Below are positions 10,787 to 19,337 of a stretch of 64,000 bases of DNA, in pieces; position 1 is the stretch's first letter; each line of letters opens with the position of its first letter. The notes under the pieces are model-generated. The model saw only the letters and a program-made list of their open reading frames with translations. It was not told where the DNA came from and did not search any database. The translations under genes were made by a program, and so were the position numbers. Source of the DNA: Cupriavidus oxalaticus (lineage in GTDB: Bacteria > Pseudomonadota > Gammaproteobacteria > Burkholderiales > Burkholderiaceae); contig NZ_CP038635.1 in NCBI RefSeq assembly GCF_004768545.1, forward strand, positions 2,294,001-2,358,000, written 5' to 3'.

Positions 10787-10817
10787 AAAGAGGCAGCATC
10801 GGCTGCCTCTTTTCTTT
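10787..10817 (+). terminator. rpmE2 intrinsic terminator
   Basis: An 11-bp stem AAAGAGGCAGC/GCTGCCTCTTT with a 4-nt loop is followed by a T-rich tail (TTCTTTT). Confidence 0.9.
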
Positions 10818-10984
10818 TGTGCCCGCCGTTTGCGTGCCACCGGCCGAGCGGCGCCGGCACTATTGTATCCACCGGAATCCCTCACCCGCGTGAGGCTTCT
10901 ACGGCATGTCACGGCCCTCGCGGCCGCCGCATGCGCGATACTGTGGCCTTCGCGCCATTGCGCCACGGCCCGACCTGAGCATCG

Positions 10985-12772
10985 ATGCGTCAAGCCAATA
11001 CCTCACCCGTCCAGTTGACCGCTGCCGCGACCGGCGCCCTGCCGCGCGCCCTGCTGCTGGCGATCTGCATCATCTACGGCCTGGTCGGCCTGTTCGGCCG
11101 CGATCCGTGGAAGAACGAGGACGCCGCCGGCTTCGGCGTGATGTGGCAATTGGCCACCGGCGGCCTGCATGACTGGCTGATGCCGAATATCGTCGGCCGG
11201 CCGTTTACGGAGGACGGCCCGCTGGTGTTCTGGATCGGCGCGCTGATGATCCGCGGCTTCGGCGGCTGGCTGGGACCCACCGACGCCGCGCGCCTTGCCA
11301 CCGCCCTGTTCTTCTTCTCGACCTGCGCCTGCATCTGGTACAGCACTTACCTGCTGGGCCGGCGCGACGAGGTCCAGCCGTTCGCCTATGCGTTCGGCGG
11401 CCAGCCCAATGCGCGCGACTATGGCCGCACGCTGGCCGATGGCGCACTGCTGATCTTCCTGGCCTGCGTCGGCCTGGCCATGCGCGGGCACGAGACCACG
11501 CCGCAGGTCGGCCAGGTGGCCTTTATCGCGCTGGCGCTGTACGCGCTGGTGCGCAGCCTCGACAAGCCGCTGATGGGCAGCCTGGTCTATGGCGCCGCGC
11601 TTGGCGGCCTGGCGCTGGCCAGCGGCCCCATCCTGCCGCTGGCGCTGCTGTTCGGCACCGTCGTCTGCGCGCTGGTGTGCAAGCCCTTGCCGTGGCAGCG
11701 GCTCGCCGCCATCGGCATTCCGCTGGCGTTGCTGATCGTCGCGGCCTGGCTGGCTTCGACTTATTTCGGCGCGACGGACCGCACCGAGGCTGTCACCTTT
11801 ATCCGCGAATGGGCGCGCTACGACCGGCGCAACTATGGTTCGCCGAACATGCAGACGTTCGGCTTCAACATGCGCAACCTGTTCCTGTACACGTGGCCGG
11901 TCTGGCCGATCGCGGCATGGGCATGGGTTGCCTGGGCTGGAATGCGCCGCGCCGCCCATGTGGCCATGCCGCTGGCGGTGCTGCTGCCTGTCGTGGTGCT
12001 GCTGTTTCTGCAACGCAGCGGCGGCGACGTGCAGTTCATCCTGCTGCTGCCGCCGATGGCGGTGCTGGCAGCCTTCGCACTGCCCACGCTGGCGCGCGGC
12101 GTGATCAACGCGATCGACTGGTTCGCGCTGCTGTTCTTCACCATCTTCGGCGGCACGGTCTGGTTCATGTGGATCGCAAAGACCACCGGCTGGCCGCCGC
12201 GCGTAGCGCGCAATGTGTTCCGCCAGCTGCCCGGCTACCAGCATGAGTTCACGATCACCGCGGTGCTGATCGCGCTGGCGGCCACCATTGCCTGGGTGCT
12301 GATCGTGCGCTGGCGCCTGTCGCGCGCGCCCAAGCAGATCTGGCGCCCGGTGGTGATCTCGGCCGCCGGCACCACGCTGATGTGGGTGATGGCGATGACG
12401 CTGTGGCTGCCGTCGATCAACTACGGCAAGACCTATCGTGACGTGGCCCAGGCCGCCGCGATGGCGCTGCCGCCCGCATACCGGTGCGTGCAGCCGATCC
12501 GCATGGGCGACGCGCAGCTCGCGTCGTTCGCCTACTTCGGCCATATCCGCTTTGGCGGCCCAAGCGACGGTTGCGACGTGCTGCTGCGCCACGATGCGGT
12601 GGACTATGGCGAGCCCGGCAATATCTCGCATTTCGAATGGCGGCTGATCTGGGAAGGCCGCCGCCCCGCGGACCGCGACGAGCGCTTCCGCATGTACCGG
12701 CTGGTCGATACCGCGCGCGCGGTGCACCCGCGCCCCGACCTGCCGCGCCGCCGCCTGCCGCGGCAGCCCTGA
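10985..12772 (+). CDS. ArnT-like membrane glycosyltransferase
   Basis: Polytopic inner-membrane protein of 595 residues, with roughly ten to twelve hydrophobic segments from residue 20 to about 470 and a soluble C-terminal part. The N-terminal loop after the first helix, GRDPWKNEDAAG, has the acidic pair expected of GT-C fold enzymes of the ArnT/PMT type, which move sugars from polyprenyl-phosphate donors on the periplasmic face. The acceptor cannot be read from sequence; lipid A or protein are both possible. MATE follows 114 bases later in the same direction. No ribosome site of note precedes ATG 10985. Confidence 0.7.
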   Translation: MRQANTSPVQLTAAATGALPRALLLAICIIYGLVGLFGRDPWKNEDAAGFGVMWQLATGGLHDWLMPNIVGRPFTEDGPLVFWIGALMIRGFGGWLGPTDAARLATALFFFSTCACIWYSTYLLGRRDEVQPFAYAFGGQPNARDYGRTLADGALLIFLACVGLAMRGHETTPQVGQVAFIALALYALVRSLDKPLMGSLVYGAALGGLALASGPILPLALLFGTVVCALVCKPLPWQRLAAIGIPLALLIVAAWLASTYFGATDRTEAVTFIREWARYDRRNYGSPNMQTFGFNMRNLFLYTWPVWPIAAWAWVAWAGMRRAAHVAMPLAVLLPVVVLLFLQRSGGDVQFILLLPPMAVLAAFALPTLARGVINAIDWFALLFFTIFGGTVWFMWIAKTTGWPPRVARNVFRQLPGYQHEFTITAVLIALAATIAWVLIVRWRLSRAPKQIWRPVVISAAGTTLMWVMAMTLWLPSINYGKTYRDVAQAAAMALPPAYRCVQPIRMGDAQLASFAYFGHIRFGGPSDGCDVLLRHDAVDYGEPGNISHFEWRLIWEGRRPADRDERFRMYRLVDTARAVHPRPDLPRRRLPRQP

Positions 12773-12886
12773 CCCCACCGGCACGAGCCTCCGCAGCGCA
12801 CCGCAGCGCCATCGATCCATTCCGGCCGCAGGCGGCTGCGGGCATCGTGCCCGGTCAACGCCCCTGACATTGCCCCTGAGGCCTGA

Positions 12887-14242
12887 ATGACCCTGCTCCA
12901 AGACCTTCGCCGCATCTTCAGCCTGGCGGCCCCGGTACTGGCCGGGCAGCTGGCAGTGATCGCCTTTGGTGTCATCGACACCGTGATGGCCGGCCGCGCC
13001 TCCGCCACCGACCTCGCCGCCGTCGGCCTGGGCGGTTCGATCTACGTTACCGTCTATATCAGCCTGATGGGCGTGCTGCAGGCGCTGGCGCCCGTCGCCG
13101 GCCAGCTCTATGGCGCCGGCCGCCTTGAGGCGATTGGTTCGGAGGTGCGGCAGGCCGCGTGGCTCGGCGCCGCGCTGGCGCTCCCCGGCGTGCTGCTGCT
13201 GGCCTTCCCGGCGCCGCTGCTGGCCTTTGCCAAGGCGCCGCCCGAACTGGTCGACAAGGCCACCGCCTACCTGCATTTCGCCGCGTTCGGGCTGCCCGCG
13301 GCGCTCGGCTTCCGCATCTATTCGGCGCTCAACAATGCGATGTCGCGGCCGATCATGGTCACGGTGCTGCAGGTCGGCGGCCTGGCGCTGAAGGTTCCGC
13401 TCAACGCCTGGTTTATCCACGGCGGCCTGGGCGTGACCGCCATGGGCGGGGCCGGCTGCGGGCTGGCCTCGACGCTGATCAGCTGGGCATGGTGCATCGC
13501 CGCGCTGCTGGTCCTGCGCTATGGCGCCGCCTACCAGCCGCTGCGGATCTTTGCGACATGGAGCTGGCCGGCAACCGCGCCGTTGCGCGCGCTGCTGCGC
13601 CTGGGCGTGCCGATGGGGCTGACCTACCTGATCGAGATCACCTCGTTCACGCTGATGTCGATCTTTATCACGCGGCTGGGCACGGTCACGCTGGCGGGGC
13701 ACCAGATCATCGCCAACCTGGGCGCCGTTGCCTACATGCTGCCGCTGTCGCTGGGCATCGCCACCTCGACACTGGTCGCTCAGCATATCGGCGCACGCGA
13801 TCTCGCCGGCGCAAGCCGCATTGCCTGGCGCGGCATCCGCGCAGCCGTGGCACTGGCCATGCTGACCGGCGCGCTGCTGTGGCTGCTGCGCGAACCGATC
13901 CTGCACGCCTATGCGAGCGACCCCGCCGTGGTGGCGGCCGCGCTGCCGCTGGTGCTGTTCGTGGCCTTCTACCAGGCGTTCGATGCCGTGCAGGTGCTGA
14001 CGGCGTTTATCCTGCGCGCCTACAAGATCGCGGTGATTCCGACGCTGATCTATGCGGGATCGCTGTGGGGCATCGGGCTGGGTGGCGGCTATGTGCTCGG
14101 GTTCGGACTGATTGAAGGCCTGCCGGCGTTCACGCACGGGGCCAGCGGGTTCTGGCTGGCCAACAGCATAAGCCTTGCCATTGCCGGCGGATTGCTGGTG
14201 CGGTATTTCGCGCGGGTAAGCAGCGCCGACGTGAAGCACTGA
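12887..14242 (+). CDS. MATE family multidrug/cation exporter
   Basis: Twelve-helix inner-membrane antiporter of the MATE (NorM-like) family, 451 residues, which usually exports cationic drugs or dyes in exchange for Na+ or H+. The N-terminal half reads LFSLAAPVLAGQLAVIAFGVIDTVMAG-like, with the family pattern of a membrane Asp (VIDTVMAG) and internal pseudo-symmetry: the second half restarts near residue 235 with LRLGVPMGLTYLIEI. A TGAGG ribosome site precedes ATG 12887. The substrate cannot be assigned. Confidence 0.9.
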   Translation: MTLLQDLRRIFSLAAPVLAGQLAVIAFGVIDTVMAGRASATDLAAVGLGGSIYVTVYISLMGVLQALAPVAGQLYGAGRLEAIGSEVRQAAWLGAALALPGVLLLAFPAPLLAFAKAPPELVDKATAYLHFAAFGLPAALGFRIYSALNNAMSRPIMVTVLQVGGLALKVPLNAWFIHGGLGVTAMGGAGCGLASTLISWAWCIAALLVLRYGAAYQPLRIFATWSWPATAPLRALLRLGVPMGLTYLIEITSFTLMSIFITRLGTVTLAGHQIIANLGAVAYMLPLSLGIATSTLVAQHIGARDLAGASRIAWRGIRAAVALAMLTGALLWLLREPILHAYASDPAVVAAALPLVLFVAFYQAFDAVQVLTAFILRAYKIAVIPTLIYAGSLWGIGLGGGYVLGFGLIEGLPAFTHGASGFWLANSISLAIAGGLLVRYFARVSSADVKH

Positions 14243-14311
14243 GCCCGGCGCTAAGCACTGCGCTTGCCGCAGGCGCGCCACTCTACCGATGTGGGTGAAA
14301 ATCCTGGAGCT

Positions 14312-14343
14312 GAAAAGAAAAACGCCCGCTTGCGCGGGCGTTT
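14312..14343 (-). terminator. Terminator of left tRNA cassette
   Basis: Read on the minus strand, a 10-bp stem AAACGCCCGC/GCGGGCGTTT is followed by a T-rich tail (complement of GAAAAGAAAAA). It lies directly after tRNA-Asp. Confidence 0.9.
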
Positions 14344-14347
14344 AATT

Positions 14348-14424
14348 TGGCGGAGTGGACGGGACTCGAACCCGCGACCCCCGGCGTGACAGGCCGGTAT
14401 TCTAACCGACTGAACTACCACTCC
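14348..14424 (-). tRNA. tRNA-Asp(GTC), left copy
   Basis: 77 nt with encoded CCA. The acceptor stem GGAGTGG/CCACTCC, the anticodon GTC in the loop CTGTCAC and the T loop TTCGAGT are all intact. Identical to the copy at 14937-15013. Confidence 0.97.
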
Positions 14425-14492
14425 TTAGTCGGCTGCCACCTCGAGCAAAGCTCTTGGCGACGCGCTGGACGTTTGATTACGCCCTGCTATTT

Positions 14493-14568
14493 TGGCGTCC
14501 CCTAGGGGATTCGAACCCCTGTACTCACCGTGAAAGGGTGATGTCCTAGGCCTCTAGACGAAGGGGAC
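14493..14568 (-). tRNA. tRNA-Glu(TTC), left copy
   Basis: 76 nt with encoded CCA. Acceptor GTCCCCT/AGGGGAC and anticodon TTC in the loop CTTTCAC. Substrate of the GltX encoded upstream on the same strand. Identical to 15082-15157. Confidence 0.97.
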
Positions 14569-14674
14569 AGAAACTTGTTTTACAACGCGTTTTCTGTCTT
14601 GCGCTGGAAAGTCTGCCATTCTAACAGACTTTTTCGCGCCTGGGAAGCATCTTTTTTGACGCCTCCCGAATCCT

Positions 14675-14750
<76 letters not shown>

Positions 14751-14817
14751 ATACGGGTAACTGCCTGATACTGCTTTCGCGGCTTTCACAAACTGCTGTA
14801 TTTGCAGCGAAGTCAGG

Positions 14818-14847
14818 ATTATATATCGATTTCCGCAACGATTGCAA
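14818..14847 (-). promoter_or_regulatory. Promoter of left tRNA cassette
   Basis: On the minus strand, TTGCAA (14847-14842) and TATAAT (14823-14818) are separated by 18 bp. They lie about 70 bases before tRNA-Ala in an AT-rich stretch. Confidence 0.75.
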
Positions 14848-14892
14848 CATTTTTTACTGTTGCCGCGGCGATTATCAACATAATCCCTCACA

Positions 14893-14931
14893 CTAAAAGA
14901 AAAACCCGCATGGCATTAACCATGCGGGTTT
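14893..14931 (-). terminator. Terminator of right tRNA cassette
   Basis: A 12-bp stem AAACCCGCATGG/CCATGCGGGTTT with a 6-nt loop, then a T-rich tail on the minus strand (complement of CTAAAAGAA). It separates the two cassettes. Confidence 0.92.
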
Positions 14932-14936
14932 AGTTT

Positions 14937-15013
14937 TGGCGGAGTGGACGGGACTCGAACCCGCGACCCCCGGCGTGACAGGCCGGTATTCTAACCGACT
15001 GAACTACCACTCC
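14937..15013 (-). tRNA. tRNA-Asp(GTC), right copy
   Basis: 77 nt with encoded CCA, identical to the copy 589 bases to its left. The Asp-Glu spacer of the two copies differs at one base (GGAC versus GGGC). Confidence 0.97.
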
Positions 15014-15081
15014 TTAGTCGGCTGCCACCTCGAGCAAAGCTCTTGGCGACGCGCTGGGCGTTTGATTACGCCCTGCTATTT

Positions 15082-15157
15082 TGGCGTCCCCTAGGGGATT
15101 CGAACCCCTGTACTCACCGTGAAAGGGTGATGTCCTAGGCCTCTAGACGAAGGGGAC
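15082..15157 (-). tRNA. tRNA-Glu(TTC), right copy
   Basis: 76 nt with encoded CCA, identical to 14493-14568. Anticodon TTC. Confidence 0.97.
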
Positions 15158-15223
15158 AGAAACTTGTCTTTCAACACGTTCCGTCTGGCGCCACCCGATA
15201 CTGACTGGATGCCACCTAAATCT

Positions 15224-15299
<76 letters not shown>

Positions 15300-15369
15300 A
15301 TGGTACTGCCATTTACTGCAACTTGCGTTATTTTCGCTGGATTTAACTACCGTTTCAAGCGAAGCCAAG

Positions 15370-15397
15370 ATTATATATCAACTACTAATCTTTGCAA
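15370..15397 (-). promoter_or_regulatory. Promoter of right tRNA cassette
   Basis: On the minus strand, TTGCAA (15397-15392) and TATAAT (15375-15370) are separated by 16 bp, 70 bases before tRNA-Ala. The same -35 and -10 hexamers are used by the left cassette. Confidence 0.8.
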
Positions 15398-15572
15398 GCT
15401 CCCTATTTAACTTTTTCGCTTTTCTCCTTGCTTTCTAAAAAGCGTGGAGACCGCGTAGATCCTTGCGGATCCGTCAGCCCGCTTGGTCAGGGACCGCGCT
15501 GCAGGGAGAACGAGATTATGCGCAACTCCGGCCCGGAGCGCAAGCCCCAGGCGCGGATTTTTGCGAGATTTT

Positions 15573-16979
15573 TTACGCGGCGATACCGGCGCCCAGACGG
15601 CGCAGCACCGTGTCGCGGCCGAACAGTTCGAGCACCGCGTCAATGCTCGGCGTTTGCAGCTGGCCCGCCACCAGCAGGCGCACCGGCATGGCCAGCTTGG
15701 GCATCTTCAGGCCGAACTCGGCCAGCACTACCTTGAAGGTCGCGCTGATGGCCTCGCGCTTCCACTCAGGCAGCGCGCCCAGCTGGCTGGACAGCGCGGC
15801 CAGCGCGGGCTGGATCTCCGGCGTCAGGTGCTCGGCCTTGAGCGCGGCATCCGCCTGCGGCTCGCCGCGATAGAACAGCAGCGCGGCCTGTGCGACTTCC
15901 TTCAGCGTGTTGGCGCGGTCCTTCACCAGGGCCACCACGCCGACCAGGTCGGCGCCTTCCACCTTGCCGCCGAGCGCTTCAATGAACGGCTGCGTGAGCC
16001 CTGCCAGGCGCTGGTTGTCGCCGACCTTGATGTAGTGGTTGTTCAGCCAGGCCAGTTTTTCCGGGTTGTACTGCGCCGGCGATTTGCCCAGGTGCTCCAG
16101 GTCGAACCATTCGATGAACTGCTCGCGCGAGAAGATCTCGGCGTCGCCGTGGGCCCAGCCCAGGCGGGCCAGGTAGTTCAGCACGGCTTCGGGCAGATAG
16201 CCTTCGTCGCGGTAGCCGGTCACGGCCATGGCGCCGTGGCGCTTGCTCATCTTCTCGCCCTGCTCGTTCAGCACGGTCGGCAGGTGCGCGTAGACCGGCG
16301 CGGTGCCGCCGAGCGCGCGGATGATGTTGATCTGGCGCGGGGTATTGTTGACGTGGTCGTCGCCGCGGATCACGTGCGTGATCTTCATGTCGAGGTCGTC
16401 CACCACCACGCAGAAGTTGTACGTGGGTGTGCCGTCCGGGCGCGCGATCACCAGGTCATCGAGCTCGTCGTTGGAGATCTCTATGCGGCCCTTGACCGCG
16501 TCGTCCCACACCACGCTGCCGCCGATCGGGTTCCTGAAGCGGATCACCGGATCCACGCCGGCCGGCGGCTCGGGCAGGACCTTGCCCTCTTCCGGACGCC
16601 AGAAGCCGTTGTAGCGCGGCTTCTCGCCGCGCTCGCGCTGCGCTTCGCGCAGTGCGTCGAGTTCCGCGGTGCTCATGTAGCAGCGGTAGGCCAGGCCGGC
16701 GTCGACCATCTGCGCCACGACCTCCCGATAGCGGTCCATGCGCTGCATCTGGTAGAACGGGCCTTCGTCGATGTCCATGTCCAGCCAGGCCATGCTTTCC
16801 AGGATCACGTCGACCGCTTCCTGCGACGAACGCTCGACGTCGGTGTCTTCGATGCGCAGGATGAAGTCGCCCTTCATGCGGCGGGCGAAGGCCCAGGGAT
16901 AGAGCGCGGAGCGGATATTGCCGAGGTGGATAAAGCCGGTCGGGCTCGGCGCAAAGCGGGTGCGGACGCGTTGGGTCAT
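15573..16979 (-). CDS. gltX: Glutamyl-tRNA synthetase
   Basis: Class I synthetase that charges tRNA-Glu, 468 residues. The N-terminus [21 protein letters not shown] holds the HIGH-type motif (about 18-21), and KMSKRHG is present mid-protein. The C-terminal helical anticodon-binding domain is complete. I start at 16979; a longer frame to 16997 adds six residues of no family character. The two tRNA-Glu genes lie downstream on the same strand after a 273-base gap with their own promoter. A terminator-like hairpin sits 22 bases before the start codon. Confidence 0.96.
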   Translation of the reverse strand: MTQRVRTRFAPSPTGFIHLGNIRSALYPWAFARRMKGDFILRIEDTDVERSSQEAVDVILESMAWLDMDIDEGPFYQMQRMDRYREVVAQMVDAGLAYRCYMSTAELDALREAQRERGEKPRYNGFWRPEEGKVLPEPPAGVDPVIRFRNPIGGSVVWDDAVKGRIEISNDELDDLVIARPDGTPTYNFCVVVDDLDMKITHVIRGDDHVNNTPRQINIIRALGGTAPVYAHLPTVLNEQGEKMSKRHGAMAVTGYRDEGYLPEAVLNYLARLGWAHGDAEIFSREQFIEWFDLEHLGKSPAQYNPEKLAWLNNHYIKVGDNQRLAGLTQPFIEALGGKVEGADLVGVVALVKDRANTLKEVAQAALLFYRGEPQADAALKAEHLTPEIQPALAALSSQLGALPEWKREAISATFKVVLAEFGLKMPKLAMPVRLLVAGQLQTPSIDAVLELFGRDTVLRRLGAGIAA

Positions 16980-17000
16980 GGTCAGGGGCAGAAACAAGAA

Positions 17001-17026
17001 AGCCCGCGCGCAGCGGCGCGCGGGCT
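17001..17026 (-). terminator. Terminator-like hairpin in the gltX leader
   Basis: A perfect 10-bp stem AGCCCGCGCG/CGCGCGGGCT with a 6-nt loop, read on the minus strand, is followed by TTTCTTGTTTCT and then the gltX start 22 bases on. No gene upstream on that strand needs terminating, so it may act as an attenuator of gltX. Confidence 0.6.
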
Positions 17027-17044
17027 GGTGTGTGCAGGCTTTGC

Positions 17045-17050
17045 ATTATA
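17045..17050 (-). promoter_or_regulatory. Candidate gltX -10 (TATAAT)
   Basis: A perfect TATAAT on the minus strand lies 66 bases before gltX and 19 bases before the hairpin. No clear -35 is seen at 16-18 bp. Confidence 0.45.
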
Positions 17051-17224
17051 CAAGCACGTTCCTGCCGCCCTCCGCATGGCGCCGGGCGTGCGCGGAATCA
17101 TTTATGCTTGCGCCGGTCTGAGATCGTGCCGGTCGACAGGCATGCCGGCGCAAGACGCATAAAGCAGCGTTTACATCACATGCCACAGCAGTCCCGGCCA
17201 CCCCCGATTTACTGATCCCGCTTC

Positions 17225-18154
17225 ATGCAACGACGTCATTTCCTCGGCCTCTCCGCGGCCGCCCTGCTGGCGGGCTGCGCCTTCGGCCCGCGCACTGCGC
17301 CGCCGGTAGCGACCACGCCCGCCGTCCCACCCACTCCGCGTCCGGTCAAGATCGGCCTGGCGCTTGGCGGCGGCGCCGCGCGCGGCTTTGCCCATATCGG
17401 CGTGATCAAGGCGCTCGAGGCACAGGGGATCCATGCCGACCTGGTGACCGGCACCAGCGCCGGCGCGGTCGTGGCCGCGCTGTATGCGAGCGGCCTGGAC
17501 GGCTTCAGGCTGAACAAGCTGGCGCTGACCATGGACGAGGCGTCGATCGCCGACTGGGCCCTGCCCTTCGGCACCCGCTTCGGCGGCTGGCTCAAGGGCG
17601 AGGCGCTGCAGAACTACGTCAACCGACAGGTGCTGAACCGGCCGATCGAGGCAATGAAGCTGCCGCTGGGCATCGTCGCCACCGACCTGAAGACCGGCGA
17701 AAAGATCCTGTTCCGCCGCGGCAATACCGGACAGGCCGTGCGTGCGTCGAGCAGCGTGCCGGGCGTATTCCAGCCGGTGTCGATCCAGGGACATGACTAC
17801 GTCGACGGCGGCCTGGTCGAGCCGGTGCCGGTCGACTCGGCGCGCGCCATGGGCGCCGACTTCGTCATCGCGGTGAATATCTCCGCCGACCCGTCGGCAC
17901 AGAAGAACGCCGGCCAGAGCGGCGTACTGCTGCAGACCACCGCGATCATGGGCCAGTCGATCAACAAGATGGCGCTGTCGCGCGCCGACGTGGTGATCCG
18001 CCCCGAACTGCCCGACATGAGCGGCAGCGACTTCAACGCCCGCAACCGCGCGGTGCTGGCGGGCGAACAGGCGACCGCCGCGGTGATGGCCACGCTGCGG
18101 CACAAGCTGGAGCAGGCGCGGCTACAGCCGGCCGGCACGGTGGCGGCGCAATAG
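17225..18154 (+). CDS. Patatin-like phospholipase lipoprotein
   Basis: Predicted lipoprotein lipid hydrolase, 309 residues. The N-terminus MQRRHFLGLSAAALLAGC has twin Arg and a lipobox with Cys18. The catalytic features of the patatin fold are present: oxyanion loop GGGAARG (48-54), nucleophile elbow GTSAG with Ser78, and the DGG of the Ser-Asp dyad (VDGGLVEPVP). This is the RssA/YchK-like bacterial group; substrates are usually phospholipids or acyl esters. It is divergent from gltX and convergent with the NlpC/P60 gene, with a shared terminator between. Confidence 0.88.
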   Translation: MQRRHFLGLSAAALLAGCAFGPRTAPPVATTPAVPPTPRPVKIGLALGGGAARGFAHIGVIKALEAQGIHADLVTGTSAGAVVAALYASGLDGFRLNKLALTMDEASIADWALPFGTRFGGWLKGEALQNYVNRQVLNRPIEAMKLPLGIVATDLKTGEKILFRRGNTGQAVRASSSVPGVFQPVSIQGHDYVDGGLVEPVPVDSARAMGADFVIAVNISADPSAQKNAGQSGVLLQTTAIMGQSINKMALSRADVVIRPELPDMSGSDFNARNRAVLAGEQATAAVMATLRHKLEQARLQPAGTVAAQ

Positions 18155-18182
18155 CGACGCATAGCGGCGCCCGACGCGGAAA

Positions 18183-18215
18183 ACAAAAAGGACTGCCGCG
18201 GCAGTCCCTTTCCTT
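18183..18215. terminator. Bidirectional terminator between patatin and NlpC genes
   Basis: The palindrome GGACTGCCGCGGCAGTCC (18190-18207) is flanked by AAAAA on the left and CTTTCCTTT on the right, giving a T tail in both directions between two convergent genes. Confidence 0.8.
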
Positions 18216-18234
18216 TGTGGCGTTGCGTTGAAGC

Positions 18235-18915
18235 TCAGCCGCCGTACATGGTGGCCCGTACGGCCTTGGGATCGTAGCGCTTGAGCGTCTCGACCATGTC
18301 GCCGAGGCTTTCGCTGCGGCTGTTGCCATCGTCCTCGATACGGCGCGCGCCGTTGTAGCGCGTCACCCAGTACGCGGCGCGCATGTCGTCGACACGGATC
18401 TTGCTGCCCGTCGAGGGGGCGTGCACGAATTTGTTGTCGCCGATATAGATGCCGACGTGCGAGAAGGTCTGGCGCATGGTGTTGAAGAACACCAGGTCGC
18501 CCGGACGCAGGTCGCTGGTCGCCACGTTGGTGCCGACACGGCTGATTTCGACAGAGCGGCGCGGCAGCATGAAGCCGAAGGTGTCATGGAACACGTAGCG
18601 GACAAAGCCGCTGCAGTCGAGGCCGGATTCGGGGCTGTTGCCGCCGAAGCGGTAACGCACGCCGATCAGGCCCAGCGCGTTCATGACCAGGTCGCCAGCC
18701 TTGCTGGCAACGTTGCTGGTGGAATTCACCATCGACGACAGCAAGCCACGCTTGCCTTCCGCATGCGAGTCCGCGGCCGGGGCCGTGGCATCGATACGGG
18801 CGTCGGCGTCCTTGAACACCGTGTCCGCCAGCACTCCATTCGACACAGTCGCACCGCAGGCAATGGCAATTCCGACGGCGGCGCGCGCCAGGGAATGAAG
18901 CACCGATCGCTGCAT
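18235..18915 (-). CDS. NlpC/P60 (C40) cell-wall peptidase
   Basis: Secreted peptidoglycan endopeptidase that cuts peptide stems, 226 residues or so. From ATG 18915 the N-terminus MQRSVLHSLARAAVGIAIAC...NGVLA is a signal peptide. The C-terminal domain has the catalytic Cys101 (GLDCSGFVRY), His153 (FSHVGIYIGD) and a third polar residue His165 (KFVHAP). GGGAGA upstream of ATG 18915 is a good ribosome site, which decides the start against the longer frame to 18999. There is no LysM or SH3 domain, so wall targeting is not evident. It is monocistronic. Confidence 0.9.
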   Translation of the reverse strand: MQRSVLHSLARAAVGIAIACGATVSNGVLADTVFKDADARIDATAPAADSHAEGKRGLLSSMVNSTSNVASKAGDLVMNALGLIGVRYRFGGNSPESGLDCSGFVRYVFHDTFGFMLPRRSVEISRVGTNVATSDLRPGDLVFFNTMRQTFSHVGIYIGDNKFVHAPSTGSKIRVDDMRAAYWVTRYNGARRIEDDGNSRSESLGDMVETLKRYDPKAVRATMYGG

Positions 18916-19172
18916 TGGTTCTCCCGTTGAACGTTTCCAAAGCAAGCCCCGGCACAAGGTCCGGGGCTGCTGGGTATCTGTGTACAGCGTGTGCACCACG
19001 CCGGTACTACGGGGAGGACGTAACGCAACATCCGCGCCAGGCAGAGATGACGCTATTGCGTCACGACCGCGCCGAAACCGCGCCGATAAACCGCGCCGAC
19101 AATCGCACCGTCAACGTGCACTGCGCGATTCAATGCGTCGGACACACCACCCCCGAAAGTAGTACTCGCCGG
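18916..19172 (-). other. Long leader of the NlpC/P60 gene
   Basis: About 250 bases lie between the promoter at 19173-19201 and the start codon. I find no open frame with a ribosome site and no obvious riboswitch. Confidence 0.4.
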
Positions 19173-19201
19173 ATGGTAAAGGGTTGTCATTCACATGTCA
19201 A
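19173..19201 (-). promoter_or_regulatory. Sigma-70 promoter facing the NlpC/P60 gene
   Basis: On the minus strand, TTGACA (19201-19196) and TACCAT (19178-19173) are exactly 17 bp apart, in an AT-rich island. Confidence 0.6.
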
Positions 19202-19286
19202 AGTTCGTTACAAATTCGCCGGATTTGACTTGCGAATCAACGATATAGGCCGAATTTTGCATCTTGTTTATCGGATTGCGCATATC

Positions 19287-19309
19287 AAAACGCCGCCAGT
19301 CCGGCGGCG
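19287..19309 (-). terminator. yejF terminator
   Basis: The stem CGCCGCC/GGCGGCG with a 5-nt loop is followed on the minus strand by TTTTG, 28 bases after the yejF stop. Confidence 0.75.
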
Positions 19310-19337
19310 CAAAAAGCGATGCTGCGACGCACTGCGG

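Noticed and set aside
11003..14281. 1092-residue minus-strand open frame across the glycosyltransferase and MATE genes
   Set aside because: Spans two convincing plus-strand membrane proteins and their gap; composition (Gln/Arg/His-rich) is typical of antisense frames in high-GC DNA.
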